From Pseudomonas taetrolens (GTDB taxonomy: Bacteria > Pseudomonadota > Gammaproteobacteria > Pseudomonadales > Pseudomonadaceae), in contig NZ_LS483370.1 of NCBI RefSeq assembly GCF_900475285.1, forward strand, positions 3,610,001 to 3,674,000: a stretch of DNA of 64,000 nucleotides, read 5' to 3'. A program made the position numbers and the translations under genes. A model generated the notes under the pieces. It had not been told where the DNA came from, did not search any database, and saw only the letters and a program-made list of their open reading frames with translations. Of this stretch, positions 38,956 to 47,611 are shown in pieces (the first letter of the stretch is position 1; each line of letters starts with the position of its first letter).

Positions 38956-39990
38956 ATGAATAAAACAGCACTGAAACACTGGTGGGGAACCCCTCTGGTC
39001 GGTCTCGCAGGCGGCTATCTGGCCAGCCAGATCGGCTGGCCATTGCCGTGGATGGTAGGCTCGCTACTCGCGATCATCCTGGTACGTTGCCTGACCCCCT
39101 GGCAACTGGCCGAAATCCCCGGCGGCCGCAAATGCGGGCAATGGGTGGTCGGTATCGGCATCGGCTTGCACTTCACGCCAGTGGTAATGGAACAAGTGCT
39201 GGCCCATTTTTGGCTGATTTTTTTCGGTGCTTTGCTCACCAGCGTGTCAAGTGTGATCGGGGTATGGCTGATGCGCCGTAGTGGCGAGGATCGTGCCACG
39301 GCGTTTTTTTCCAGCATGCCCGGCGGCTCGGGTGAAATGGTCAACCTGGGCGCCCGCAATGGTGCCGTATTAAGCCGCGTCGCCGCAGGCCAGAGCATCA
39401 GGGTACTGACCGTCGTGCTCTGTGTCCCGGCGGCCTTCAAGTTCCTGCTGGGCGAAGGCACTCCCACCCTGCACCCTGCCACTGTGAATATTTATTGGAT
39501 GGTGTTGCTGTTACCCGCCGGCGCTCTTGCGGGCTGGATCTGGCAACGCTTGCGCCAGCCAAATCCCTGGTTGTTCGGGCCGCTGCTGATCAGCGCCAGT
39601 ATCAGTCTCTTGTGGGACCTGCACATTGGCCTGCCCGAAGGCAGCAGCCAAATCGGCCAGTGGCTGATTGGCAGCGGGTTGGGCTGTCACTTCAATCGCG
39701 AGTTCTTCCGTCGGGCACCATCGTTCATCGGCCGCACTCTACTGGGCACAGCCCTTACCATGTTGATTGCCGGTGTCTGTGCGCTGGGCTTGAGCGTATT
39801 GACTCATCTCGACCTGCGTTCCATGACGCTGGGAATGATGCCGGGCGGCATAGCCGAAATGAGCCTCACCGCACAAACCCTGCAACTCTCAGTGCCGCTG
39901 GTGACGGCCATGCAAGTGATGCGCTTGCTGTTCGTGTTATTCCTGGCAGAGCCCTTGTTTCGATACTGGAACAGACACCACGGCAACTAA
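38956..39990 (+). CDS. AbrB-family membrane protein
   Basis: 344 residues from ATG 38956, about eight or nine membrane helices. Two repeated halves: SMPGGSGEMVNLGARNGA in the first and MMPGGIAEMSLTAQTLQ in the second, the duplicated motif of the AbrB (COG3180) family, sometimes named ammonia monooxygenase regulators. Function is not established; it is a putative transporter or membrane regulator. It follows tctC by 87 bp in the same direction and might replace TctAB as partner, which is speculative. Confidence 0.85.
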   Translation: MNKTALKHWWGTPLVGLAGGYLASQIGWPLPWMVGSLLAIILVRCLTPWQLAEIPGGRKCGQWVVGIGIGLHFTPVVMEQVLAHFWLIFFGALLTSVSSVIGVWLMRRSGEDRATAFFSSMPGGSGEMVNLGARNGAVLSRVAAGQSIRVLTVVLCVPAAFKFLLGEGTPTLHPATVNIYWMVLLLPAGALAGWIWQRLRQPNPWLFGPLLISASISLLWDLHIGLPEGSSQIGQWLIGSGLGCHFNREFFRRAPSFIGRTLLGTALTMLIAGVCALGLSVLTHLDLRSMTLGMMPGGIAEMSLTAQTLQLSVPLVTAMQVMRLLFVLFLAEPLFRYWNRHHGN

Positions 39991-40010
39991 TGTAAATCAT
40001 ACCCTTGCGC

Positions 40011-40046
40011 GTAGGACTATTCGCTCAATGTAAGAGGCGCTCCTAC
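40011..40046. repeat. Palindromic intergenic element
   Basis: GTAGGA at one end and TCCTAC at the other, with CGCTC and GGCGC between, resembling the TGTAGGAGCG-type palindromes of pseudomonads. It marks the left edge of the phage-like cassette. Confidence 0.5.
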
Positions 40047-40144
40047 AAACTGGCTGCGTTGTTGATGCAATACGAGTGCGATTATTTTTAACACGTCAAA
40101 ACAATCGCACCCTTCCTCTTCAACACACCCAGCAAGAGTTCACC

Positions 40145-40396
40145 ATGACCCACTTCCGCTACCAATCACACACACCTGCCACCCTGCATGACATTCCACA
40201 TCTGACCCCCAAGGAGCATGAAATACTGGATTGGTGCTCGCGGGGAAAAACGTCCGCAGAAATTGCAATCATCCTGAACAAATCAGAAACAACCATCAAC
40301 TTTCACATGGCCAACTTGCGCGCAAAATTCAATGTCACTTCACGCCACGCAGCTGTACTCAAAGCCATAAAACTGGGTATGACAACATTGCCCTGA
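40145..40396 (+). CDS. Short LuxR-type HTH regulator
   Basis: 83 residues from ATG 40145 (upstream in-frame Met at 40076 lacks a ribosome site). It consists almost only of a LuxR/GerE HTH: LTPKEHEILDWCSRGKTSAE and INFHMANLRAKFNVTSRHAA. There is no autoinducer or receiver domain. It resembles the C-terminus of LuxR-solo regulators. Next to a holin-like gene and a phage-type repressor, it probably belongs to the same accessory cassette. Confidence 0.85.
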   Translation: MTHFRYQSHTPATLHDIPHLTPKEHEILDWCSRGKTSAEIAIILNKSETTINFHMANLRAKFNVTSRHAAVLKAIKLGMTTLP

Positions 40397-40420
40397 GCGG
40401 TATTGCACAGAGATAAAACC

Positions 40421-40813
40421 ATGCCTCTATTCACTGCGATGACTGCCTTAACTCATGACATGAACAATCAACTCATGCATTTCGTTCAGAACAGCTTTCC
40501 TGATTCCGGCCTGTTTGTCCTGCTCGCCATGATTGATCCGGAGGCCGCCCTTGGCGCAGTGCTGGGTGGTTGGGTCGTGACGCGCTCGCGCCGGATATTA
40601 AAACGCTGGCAACACATGGCATCTTTCGCACTGAGTGCTTGTGTCGGGTATTTATTTACACCTGCCGCCGCCCCTCATTTACCCGGTTTGCCCGTAAGTG
40701 TTACGGCATTCATTTGTGCGCTGGTCGCCCTTCCCATCAGCATTAAAGTCATGACATGGGTAAACACAGCAGACATTGCCGATATCCTGCGTCGGTTAAG
40801 GTGGCCCAAATGA
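40421..40813 (+). CDS. Putative phage holin-like membrane protein
   Basis: 130 residues with three hydrophobic stretches (about 27-50, 64-82, 90-110) and a basic C-terminus (RRLRWPK). Layout and segments such as GWVVTRSRRILKRW and VGYLFTPAA resemble the putative holins of Pseudomonas prophages and tailocin clusters (PF16931-like). Holins permeabilise the inner membrane for lysis. Its stop is two bases from the end of the convergent CI-like gene. No endolysin gene is nearby, so the lysis role is uncertain. Confidence 0.6.
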   Translation: MPLFTAMTALTHDMNNQLMHFVQNSFPDSGLFVLLAMIDPEAALGAVLGGWVVTRSRRILKRWQHMASFALSACVGYLFTPAAAPHLPGLPVSVTAFICALVALPISIKVMTWVNTADIADILRRLRWPK

Positions 40814-40814
40814 T

Positions 40815-41234
40815 TCACAAGCGATTTATTATTGTTTCAAGCCGGGTAGCCAGCGTTTCAATACGGTTATTCAAGACCTGCAGACGGTTCTTTTCCTCCA
40901 CCCACTTGTAAATTATTTTCTGATCCGTCTCATCCAGCTCCCGAAATACCTGCAGCATCTTTTGTTCTTGAGTGTTCAGCCTGTCTACCGCCTCACACAA
41001 ACACGAGCAGGTGGATAAGCGCATGGAGCCGTGGCCACCAAACAACCAGTCAAGGGAAATACCTTGTTCCCTGGCTATGTCTATGCATATTGAGTACGGA
41101 ATACTGTCTCGCCCTTTCCAGCTACTCAGTGTCTGCGGACTGACACCCAGTACTTCGGAAAGACCGGAATCTGTTTTAACCTGAGTGACATGCTTCAATC
41201 GCTCGAGTATTTCAATTGATTTTTTGTTACTCAC
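40815..41234 (-). CDS. Phage CI-type repressor-like HTH protein
   Basis: 139 residues, GTG start at 41234 with GAGGG upstream. The N-terminal part (1-70) is a CI-repressor HTH: LSEVLGVSPQTLSSWKGRDS, followed by ISLDWLFGGHG, as in Phage_CI_repr proteins. The C-terminal part is coiled-coil-like, with no LexA-type peptidase, so it would not be cleaved by RecA-dependent induction. Probably represses the divergent ogr-like unit. Confidence 0.82.
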   Translation of the reverse strand: MSNKKSIEILERLKHVTQVKTDSGLSEVLGVSPQTLSSWKGRDSIPYSICIDIAREQGISLDWLFGGHGSMRLSTCSCLCEAVDRLNTQEQKMLQVFRELDETDQKIIYKWVEEKNRLQVLNNRIETLATRLETIINRL

Positions 41235-41280
41235 TTTGAATAACCCTCAATTTGACTTTGTTGTGTTTTTTGGCAAAATT

Positions 41281-41295
41281 TACTCTTATTGAGTA
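41281..41295. promoter_or_regulatory. Candidate operator of the CI-like repressor
   Basis: TACTC-TTATT-GAGTA, a perfect 5-5-5 palindrome 47 bp upstream of the repressor start, in the AT-rich gap (41235-41574) before the ogr-like gene. Otherwise that gap shows no gene. Confidence 0.4.
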
Positions 41296-41574
41296 CTTTT
41301 TAGAGCCAAGATATGCAACCTGATAAGTCAAAAGCACTTTCCATTAATAAAGAGCCCCAAGAAAAAGCGCAACACTTAACAAAAGCTATCAGAAATATCA
41401 CATATCAAACGCCATAAATCTTACAAGAAAATGTAATAAAACAATTTATAGATTACGACCTTTACTACCACCGCCAACAACATACCGTCATGCAGGATCA
41501 AAGGATGGGTCTTTATTTGAAATTAACGTGCTTTTTAAATCCGGCACTCAACGCTAGTTCAACTGGAGTCAATC

Positions 41575-41850
41575 ATGAGCACCTACAAAATGGTTTGTCC
41601 GCATTGCTTGAGCAGGATGCGCATCCGTACCAGCGAAGGTCGGCATATTTTCTTGCGGGTAGCTTACTTGCAATGCACCACTGAAGCCTGCGGATGGTCT
41701 GTCAGGGCAGAGTTTGAAATGACCCACGAACTATCTCCCAGCGGCATGCCCAACCCTGATGTCCACCTGCCCGGCGTCAATCAGGAACTGCGTCAGGCTG
41801 CCCTGCCTTGCGACAAGTCGGCCCAACAGACTGCCGGGGCGGGACAATGA
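41575..41850 (+). CDS. Ogr/Delta-like zinc-finger transcription activator
   Basis: 91 residues with the cysteine pattern of P2 Ogr and phage Delta proteins: CPHC near residue 8, then QCTTEACGW near residue 38. Such proteins activate late genes of P2-like phages. ATG 41575. No P2 late genes are in the window. It overlaps the next small ORF by ATGA. Confidence 0.82.
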   Translation: MSTYKMVCPHCLSRMRIRTSEGRHIFLRVAYLQCTTEACGWSVRAEFEMTHELSPSGMPNPDVHLPGVNQELRQAALPCDKSAQQTAGAGQ

Positions 41851-42047
41851 GTATTGATCTGACACAGGTACATGCAGCACCGGGGTTCCTGTCGCGTCTT
41901 CGACATGCCTGTATGGGCGATGCCCACTTACTGCCTGGCAGAGCCGACCGACGTGGACGGGCGGGAATGCCCCGGACAGTGCTGGTAAGACTGGCTCTAC
42001 TCTGGGGGATGGGGGCGTCCGGGAAGCATCGATTACACCCGGCCTGA
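41847..42047 (+). CDS. Small ORF coupled to the ogr-like gene
   Basis: 66 residues, arginine-rich in the middle (LLPGRADRRGRAGMP). Its ATG overlaps the ogr-like stop codon (ATGA). I do not recognise it. Coupling supports real translation; composition does not resemble a known phage protein. Confidence 0.45.
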   Translation: MSIDLTQVHAAPGFLSRLRHACMGDAHLLPGRADRRGRAGMPRTVLVRLALLWGMGASGKHRLHPA

Positions 42048-42070
42048 GATGGCTCGGTCAATTCTGCAAG

Positions 42071-42103
42071 CCAGCACACCAGGCGGCCCTACCTGGTGTG
42101 TCA
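42071..42103 (+). terminator. Hairpin after the ogr-like unit
   Basis: ACACCAGG and CCTGGTGT form a stem with a CGGCCCTA-type loop. A weak tail (GTCAAAAC) follows, so termination is probable but not strong. Confidence 0.5.
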
Positions 42104-42161
42104 AAACAGCCGGACTCGCCGCGCCAACAGGTTTCAAAACCTGAGCATCTGCTTGGGTTAT

Positions 42162-42854
42162 CTAAACCGCCGGAAGTTTCCAGTCGATGGGTGCCAGCCC
42201 GTTTTGCTCAAGAAACTTATTGGTTCTGCTGAAGTGACCATTACCAATAAACCCCCGATAGGCAGAGAGCGGTGAAGGATGCACCGAAGTCAGCACCAAA
42301 TGCTTGGTCGCATCAATCAACTTCTGTTTGCTTTGCGCATGGGCGCCCCATAGCAAAAAGACCAGTTTGGGCTGCTGCTCACTCACCACCTGAATGATCC
42401 GGTCGGTGAAATGCTCCCAGCCTTTTTTGGCATGGGAAGCTGCGTTCGCGCGCTCCACGGTCATTGTCGTGTTAAGCAGCAAAACGCCCTGTTCGGCCCA
42501 ATGCAGCAAGCAGCCATGGTTGGCAATATCGATATTCAGATCGCGCTTGAGCTCTTTATAAATATTGACCAGAGAAGGCGGTACCGATATGCCCGGCGGC
42601 ACCGAAAAACACAGCCCGTGTGCCTGGCCAGGACCGTGGTAAGGGTCCTGGCCCAGGATCACCACTTTGATCTTGTCCAGAGGCGTCAGGTTCAGCGCGT
42701 TGAAAATTAGGGGGCCCGGAGGATAGATTTCTTTACCGGCCACATGCTCCTGGCGCAGAAACTCGCGCAGGTCGGCCATGTAAGGTTTATCGAACTCCTC
42801 GCGCAAGGCCTGCTTCCAGACGGGTTCAAGTTTTATACGATCATCCGGCGTCAT
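42162..42854 (-). CDS. ung: Uracil-DNA glycosylase
   Basis: 230 residues from ATG 42854 ([13 protein letters not shown]); the longer ORF start is not conserved. Catalytic motif [14 protein letters not shown] contains the active Asp, and [14 protein letters not shown] is the C-terminal signature. It removes uracil from DNA for base excision repair. The neighbouring phage-like cassette interrupts what in P. aeruginosa is the stretch between the tct genes and ung. Confidence 0.97.
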   Translation of the reverse strand: MTPDDRIKLEPVWKQALREEFDKPYMADLREFLRQEHVAGKEIYPPGPLIFNALNLTPLDKIKVVILGQDPYHGPGQAHGLCFSVPPGISVPPSLVNIYKELKRDLNIDIANHGCLLHWAEQGVLLLNTTMTVERANAASHAKKGWEHFTDRIIQVVSEQQPKLVFLLWGAHAQSKQKLIDATKHLVLTSVHPSPLSAYRGFIGNGHFSRTNKFLEQNGLAPIDWKLPAV

Positions 42855-42907
42855 GACTACATCCTGAGAAACAATGGGGCGGACACTAGAAAAGCCCGCC
42901 CCCCTTG

Positions 42908-43273
42908 TCAACGTCCCTGTCTGTTCCGGCCTTGCCAATGACCACGGCGATCACCGCGATTATCACTGCGCTCGTGCCTGCGCTCATGCCTTGGTTCATG
43001 CCTGCGTTCATAACGGTGGCCCCGATCGTAGCCCTGCCGGTAACCACTGCGATAATAGGGCGCCGGACGATAACGGGGCGACGCTTGATAATAGCGGGGG
43101 GACGGCGTGTAGTAGCCTCGCTGATAAACAGGGTAGGAGCGGTAACCGCCATACGGATAAGGCGCTGGCGAAGAGTAAACTTCTGAACGGTAGCCTCCAT
43201 GCCCCGAGTAATAGGGCACACACGCTGACAATGCCAGACCAATCAGAACAATAGAAAGTAGGCGACGATACAT
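42908..43273 (-). CDS. Tyr/Arg/His-rich small lipoprotein
   Basis: 121 residues from ATG 43273, with GGAGG upstream. Signal peptide with lipobox LSAC (Cys18). The mature part is very low complexity: Tyr/Pro/Ser-rich first, then alternating Arg/His/Glu/Gly. Retained in an envelope membrane by lipidation. No function is recognised; similar RHE-rich lipoproteins occur in pseudomonads. Confidence 0.75.
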   Translation of the reverse strand: MYRRLLSIVLIGLALSACVPYYSGHGGYRSEVYSSPAPYPYGGYRSYPVYQRGYYTPSPRYYQASPRYRPAPYYRSGYRQGYDRGHRYERRHEPRHERRHERSDNRGDRRGHWQGRNRQGR

Positions 43274-43476
43274 GGCGGCCTCCTGGACCGCGAGAGAGCA
43301 CACACAGCGGCGCTGGGTGGCGACAAATGGCAATGCCATCCGACGCTTGTTATGACCACGAAAACAGCACTTGGTGCCGCCTGTTAAATCCAGCTGCCGA
43401 GCGGTATTCAGAAATCCCACACACCGCGCAGTTTGCTATTTAAGATGCGACCCCGACCTGACACCGGACAACCGAC

Positions 43477-43698
43477 ATGACTACACCCAACCTCTGCCCG
43501 GTATGCGGAGCCCGCAATGATTGCTCAATGGCCAGCACCGACACCGAGCACCTGCCCTGCTGGTGCTACAGCGTCAGTATCGACCCGCAAATCATCCGGG
43601 CCCTGCCACTTGAACAGCGCGACCAGAGCTGTCTTTGCCCTCGTTGCGCCAACGCCGAACAGCAATTGCCAACAGCGAAATCAGAACCCATCACGTAA
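43477..43698 (+). CDS. Cysteine-rich CWC-type small protein
   Basis: 73 residues with cysteines in CPVCGARNDC, PCWCYSV and CLCPRCAN, a likely zinc-binding arrangement of the cysteine-rich CWC family. No known function. It lies 33 bp before the pseudouridine synthase in the same direction. Confidence 0.85.
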   Translation: MTTPNLCPVCGARNDCSMASTDTEHLPCWCYSVSIDPQIIRALPLEQRDQSCLCPRCANAEQQLPTAKSEPIT

Positions 43699-43731
43699 GA
43701 TGCGTGCCTGTATTCCTCATGATTGTTGACC

Positions 43732-44424
43732 ATGCGCATAGACCGCTTTCTGAGCAACCTCCCCCAGTTCAGCCGCCAGCACGTTCGGCTGTTACTGATA
43801 GAAAAGCGCATCCGGGTCGATGGTCAGGTCATTTGCGATCCCCATCATGAAATCCGTACATTCAGTCGCATCGAACTCGATGATGGCGTCCTGCAAGACG
43901 GTAAGCCGGCGCGCTATTTCATGCTGCATAAGCCGCAGGGGTGCGTCAGTGCCACCCGGGATCCGGAGCACCCCACGGTGCTGGACCTGCTGGATGAACC
44001 TGACAAACACGAGCTGCATATCGCCGGCCGACTGGACTTCAATACCAGCGGGTTGATGCTGATTACCAATGACGGGCAATGGTCGCGACGCCTCACCCAG
44101 CCGCAAACCAAACTGCCCAAAGTGTATTACGTCGAGACGGAACACATCATCGGCCCCGAGTACATTGACCAGTTCAGGCAAGGCATCTATTTCGCCTACG
44201 AAAACCTGACAACCCTGCCCGCCGAACTGGAATTGCTCGGACCTTGCAGCGCCCGCTTGAGCATCGTTGAGGGCCGCTATCACCAGGTCAAACGCATGTT
44301 TGGTTATTTCGACAACAAAGTCATACGCCTGCACCGCGAAAGCATCGGCCCATTGGCGCTCGACAGCCTGCTGGCACCTGGTGCCTGGCGCCCGCTCAGC
44401 GATCAGGAAATCCAGCTGTTTTGA
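43732..44424 (+). CDS. rsuA: 16S rRNA pseudouridine synthase, RsuA family
   Basis: 230 residues. S4-type RNA-binding domain at the N-terminus (MRIDRFLSNLPQFSRQHVR), then the catalytic domain with Asp in GRLDFNTSGLMLITNDG. The start is ATG 43732 (an extension to 43723 uses a poorer start). RsuA makes pseudouridine 516 in 16S rRNA. RluB/RluE are close relatives, but length and N-terminus fit RsuA best. Confidence 0.88.
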   Translation: MRIDRFLSNLPQFSRQHVRLLLIEKRIRVDGQVICDPHHEIRTFSRIELDDGVLQDGKPARYFMLHKPQGCVSATRDPEHPTVLDLLDEPDKHELHIAGRLDFNTSGLMLITNDGQWSRRLTQPQTKLPKVYYVETEHIIGPEYIDQFRQGIYFAYENLTTLPAELELLGPCSARLSIVEGRYHQVKRMFGYFDNKVIRLHRESIGPLALDSLLAPGAWRPLSDQEIQLF

Positions 44425-44528
44425 GAAGGAGCATTCGCTAAAAGCTGAAGCCTGTGCTCACACTTGCCTGTCACAATCCCGGCGCATCATTCGTCTGACC
44501 GACGCTCGATTCGCTGGAGTCTGACGCC

Positions 44529-45449
44529 ATGATCAAACCTGAAACGGCTGTGCTCGATGTTCAAGGGCAATTCCGAATTCACACCGAGCTCTACCGCTCG
44601 GAGACCGCAGAACACACCATTATTCTGGTCAACGGCTCTCTGGCCACCACCGCGTCATTTTCCCAGACACTAAAAAGCCTGCATCCGCACCTCAACGTCG
44701 TGCTTTACGATCAGCCCTATGCAGGCCAATCAAAAGCACACAACCGACACCAGACAATGCTGACAAAAGAACTTGAAGCACAGGTGCTCCTGGAGCTGAT
44801 CGAGCATTTTGAAGCGAATTATCTGTTGTCATTTTCATGGGGTGGCACCGCAGCACTGACCGCGCTGACAAGCGCACCCCGACGGATCAAAAAAGCCGTC
44901 ATCAGCTCGTTCTCGCCGCTCATCAACTCTGCCATGCGCGACTATCTGGAACGAGGCAGCCGCTGCCTGGCCGCTTGCAATCGCACACAGGTCGGGCAAC
45001 TGGTCAACGATACATTGGGCAAGCACTTGCCCTCACTGTTCAAGCGCTTCAACTTTCGACACGTCAGCACCCTCGCCGAACACGAGTACGCGCAAATGCA
45101 TTTCCACATAGACCAGGTACTGACCAGCGACCGCCTGTGCTACCTGAACGCAACCCAAGGCATCGACATACCGGTGTTATTCATCAACGGCGCACTGGAT
45201 GAATACACCGCCGCCAGCGACGCACACCACTTTGCCCGTCCCATTCAGAACAGCCAGTTCATTTGTCTGGAAAATACCGGTCACTTTCTGGATATGGAAC
45301 ACAAAAACGCACGTCATATCAGCAAGATTGCCCTGCTGAATTTTTTAACGCCGATCCGTCAGCCGAGTCCGTGCGCGTCCCCCCTGAAAGCGACTCAAAA
45401 CACGCCCAAGGGATTGAACAACCTTGTAAATTTCGCATTACACGAATAA
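44529..45449 (+). CDS. rhlA: RhlA-like alpha/beta hydrolase (HAA synthase family)
   Basis: 306 residues, similar to RhlA of P. aeruginosa along its length: VNGSLATTASFSQTLKSLHP, YDQPYAGQSKAHN, the nucleophile Ser103 in SFSWGG, INGALDEYT and the catalytic His in TGHFLDME. RhlA condenses two 3-hydroxyacyl groups into HAA, the lipid part of rhamnolipids. No rhlB, rhlR or rhlI lies near. PhaG is a related enzyme, but the residues here follow RhlA more closely. Confidence 0.82.
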   Translation: MIKPETAVLDVQGQFRIHTELYRSETAEHTIILVNGSLATTASFSQTLKSLHPHLNVVLYDQPYAGQSKAHNRHQTMLTKELEAQVLLELIEHFEANYLLSFSWGGTAALTALTSAPRRIKKAVISSFSPLINSAMRDYLERGSRCLAACNRTQVGQLVNDTLGKHLPSLFKRFNFRHVSTLAEHEYAQMHFHIDQVLTSDRLCYLNATQGIDIPVLFINGALDEYTAASDAHHFARPIQNSQFICLENTGHFLDMEHKNARHISKIALLNFLTPIRQPSPCASPLKATQNTPKGLNNLVNFALHE

Positions 45450-45496
45450 AAACTTCTCATCCAGGCCGACTTCTGGTACAAAGTCAGCCGCTCTAC

Positions 45497-45570
45497 GCGG
45501 GTATAGTTTAGTGGCAAAACGAAAGCTTCCCAAGCTTTAGTTGAGGGTTCGATTCCCTCTACCCGCTCCA
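45497..45570 (+). tRNA. tRNA-Gly (anticodon CCC)
   Basis: 74 nt with the acceptor ends GCGGGTA and TACCCGC plus encoded CCA. The anticodon loop TTCCCAA gives CCC; the T arm carries GGTTCGATTCC. All four stems pair. Reads GGG codons. Convergent with the LysE gene. Confidence 0.95.
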
Positions 45571-45669
45571 CTTTTGCTTCCCTTCCGTTTCCTCGCATCT
45601 CCCCCCTGAACCAACAAACAAACGCACGCACCATGAAGTTAACGAGCATTTGCTTGAGCGCGAGCCGCT

Positions 45670-46305
45670 TTATCCCATCGCGTGGATCAACCCCGGCAAA
45701 GCATGCACCAGGGCGCTGATCGCAAAACCGATAAACATCACGCCGCACAACCGGGTAATCAGCAACTCATGACGCTGATACAACGCCCGGACATGACCCG
45801 CACCTACAATGCCGACCAAAATCACATACGCGGCCGCTCCTCCAACGAAGCTCAATGCGATTAACCACGGCAACATTGACCAGGTCAGCAGCTCTGCACG
45901 ACTGGAAAGCAGCGCGGTGAAAGTGGCGACGGCAACGGGATACGCTTTAGGGTTGGTCAAGCCAAAAAGAATGCCATGGGCAAAAGGCTGGCGAGCCGGG
46001 CCTTGTTGGGCCGCGCTGCTTTTCCGGGCGAGCACCGCACGCAAACCGAGCCAAAACAGGTAAAGCCCGCTCAGCAACCCCAGCACGTTGAAAGTCGTAC
46101 TGCCAAATTCACGCGCACCGACGATGGCAATCAACGCCGTGCTGCACCAGATCACATCCCCCAATAAATGCCCGCAGAGAAATCCGGCACCGGCACGTCG
46201 CCCCCGTGCCGCACCAATGCCAAAAACAGCCAGCACGCCGGGGCCAGGGGTGATGCCATAGATAAAACCTGAGGCCAGTACGGCCAATAACAATGAAGGG
46301 GTCAT
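45670..46305 (-). CDS. LysE-family amino acid exporter
   Basis: 211 residues with six predicted membrane segments. N-terminal signature GFIYGITPGPGVLAVFGIG and a middle LFGLTNPKAYPVAVATF are typical of the LysE/RhtB family. It should export an amino acid or homoserine-like compound; the substrate cannot be read. ATG 46305, monocistronic. Confidence 0.92.
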   Translation of the reverse strand: MTPSLLLAVLASGFIYGITPGPGVLAVFGIGAARGRRAGAGFLCGHLLGDVIWCSTALIAIVGAREFGSTTFNVLGLLSGLYLFWLGLRAVLARKSSAAQQGPARQPFAHGILFGLTNPKAYPVAVATFTALLSSRAELLTWSMLPWLIALSFVGGAAAYVILVGIVGAGHVRALYQRHELLITRLCGVMFIGFAISALVHALPGLIHAMG

Positions 46306-46451
46306 GCGAAAAGCTCCAGAAAAACAGCTTCACGGTCTCCAGTTATCCGTGGCTGAGCCCGATTCTGCACGTTCTAAAACACGATGTAACCGTTAGCGCT
46401 GCAAATCCCGCGGGAAAACTCAGGGCAGCCGCGGGCGGACGCTATGCGTGA

Positions 46452-47609
46452 TTAATGCCGACGCCCCAGCAGATTGACCACCAACCGATCAACCCAGCCC
46501 CAGATCCGCTGTTTGACACGACGCCAGAGTGGCCGCGATTGCCAGGCCTGCAGGCTGATGGGCAGGCTTTGCTCGAAGTCTGCGGCAAAACTGGCCGCCA
46601 CCGCCTGGGTGAGGCCGGGGTCGAGAGCCTCAAGGTTGGCCTCAAGGTTAAAGTGCAGATTCCAATGGTCGAAGTTGCATGAACCGATGCTGACCCAATC
46701 ATCAATCAGCACCATTTTCAGATGCAAAAAACACGGTTGGTATTCAAAGATCTGCACACCGGCCTTGAGCAGTCGCGGGTAATAACGATGTCCGGCATAG
46801 CGCACTGAAGGATGATCCGTTCGGGGCCCCGTCAGCAGCAACCGCACATCGACGCCTCGCCCCGCCGCCCGACGCAGTGAACGACGAACGCTCCAGGTGG
46901 GCAGGAAATACGGCGTGGCCAGCCAGATCCGGTGCTGGGCACTGTTAATCGCCCGTACCAGAGATTGCAGAATATCCCGATGCTGGCGCGCATCCGCGTA
47001 TGCGACCCGGCCCATGCCTGCACCCGCATCAGGCACCCGCGGCAAATGCGGCAGGCCAAAGTGAGTCGCAGGTTTCCAGGCCTTACGGCTGATGTTTGCG
47101 CGCCATTGACGATCAAACAGCATCTGCCAGTCCAGAACCAGAGGCCCCAGAATTTCGACCATGACTTCATGCCAGTCGCAGCTATCGAGACCGGGCTGCC
47201 AGAACTCATCCGTCACCCCTGTGCCCCCCACCACAGCGATCTGCTGATCGACCAGCAATAACTTGCGGTGGTCGCGGTACAGGTTATTCAACCCGTTGCG
47301 CCAGCGAATACGGTTGTAGAAACGCAATTCCACCCCGGCATCGATCAGCCGACGGCGCAAGCTTGAGGTAAACGCCAGGCTACCGTAGCCGTCAAACAGG
47401 CAGCGCACGCGAACCTGGCGCTGCGCGGCATGCTCCAATGCTTGCACAATGGCTTCGGCGCATCCCCCGGCCTCCACCAGATACAGTTCCAGATCGACAT
47501 GCTGTTCAGCGTGTTTGATGGCATCGATCATCCGCGGGAAAAACTGCGGGCCATCGATCAGCAACTCGAACTGGTTGGCGCCGCGCCAGGGGAAGATTGC
47601 GCCAGCCAT
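46452..47609 (-). CDS. clsB: Cardiolipin synthase B
   Basis: 385 residues of the phospholipase D superfamily. Two HKD motifs: HRKLLLVD in the first half and HLKMVLID in the second, followed by SCNFDHWNLHFNLEAN. It joins phospholipids to make cardiolipin. It starts two bases after the yceI stop codon, so the two genes form an operon. Confidence 0.88.
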   Translation of the reverse strand: MAGAIFPWRGANQFELLIDGPQFFPRMIDAIKHAEQHVDLELYLVEAGGCAEAIVQALEHAAQRQVRVRCLFDGYGSLAFTSSLRRRLIDAGVELRFYNRIRWRNGLNNLYRDHRKLLLVDQQIAVVGGTGVTDEFWQPGLDSCDWHEVMVEILGPLVLDWQMLFDRQWRANISRKAWKPATHFGLPHLPRVPDAGAGMGRVAYADARQHRDILQSLVRAINSAQHRIWLATPYFLPTWSVRRSLRRAAGRGVDVRLLLTGPRTDHPSVRYAGHRYYPRLLKAGVQIFEYQPCFLHLKMVLIDDWVSIGSCNFDHWNLHFNLEANLEALDPGLTQAVAASFAADFEQSLPISLQAWQSRPLWRRVKQRIWGWVDRLVVNLLGRRH

Positions 47610-47611
47610 GA

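Noticed and set aside
45497..45570. tRNA-Gly as integration site of the phage-like cassette
   Set aside because: It is over 3 kb away, there is no integrase, and I saw no repeat of the tRNA 3' end near the cassette.
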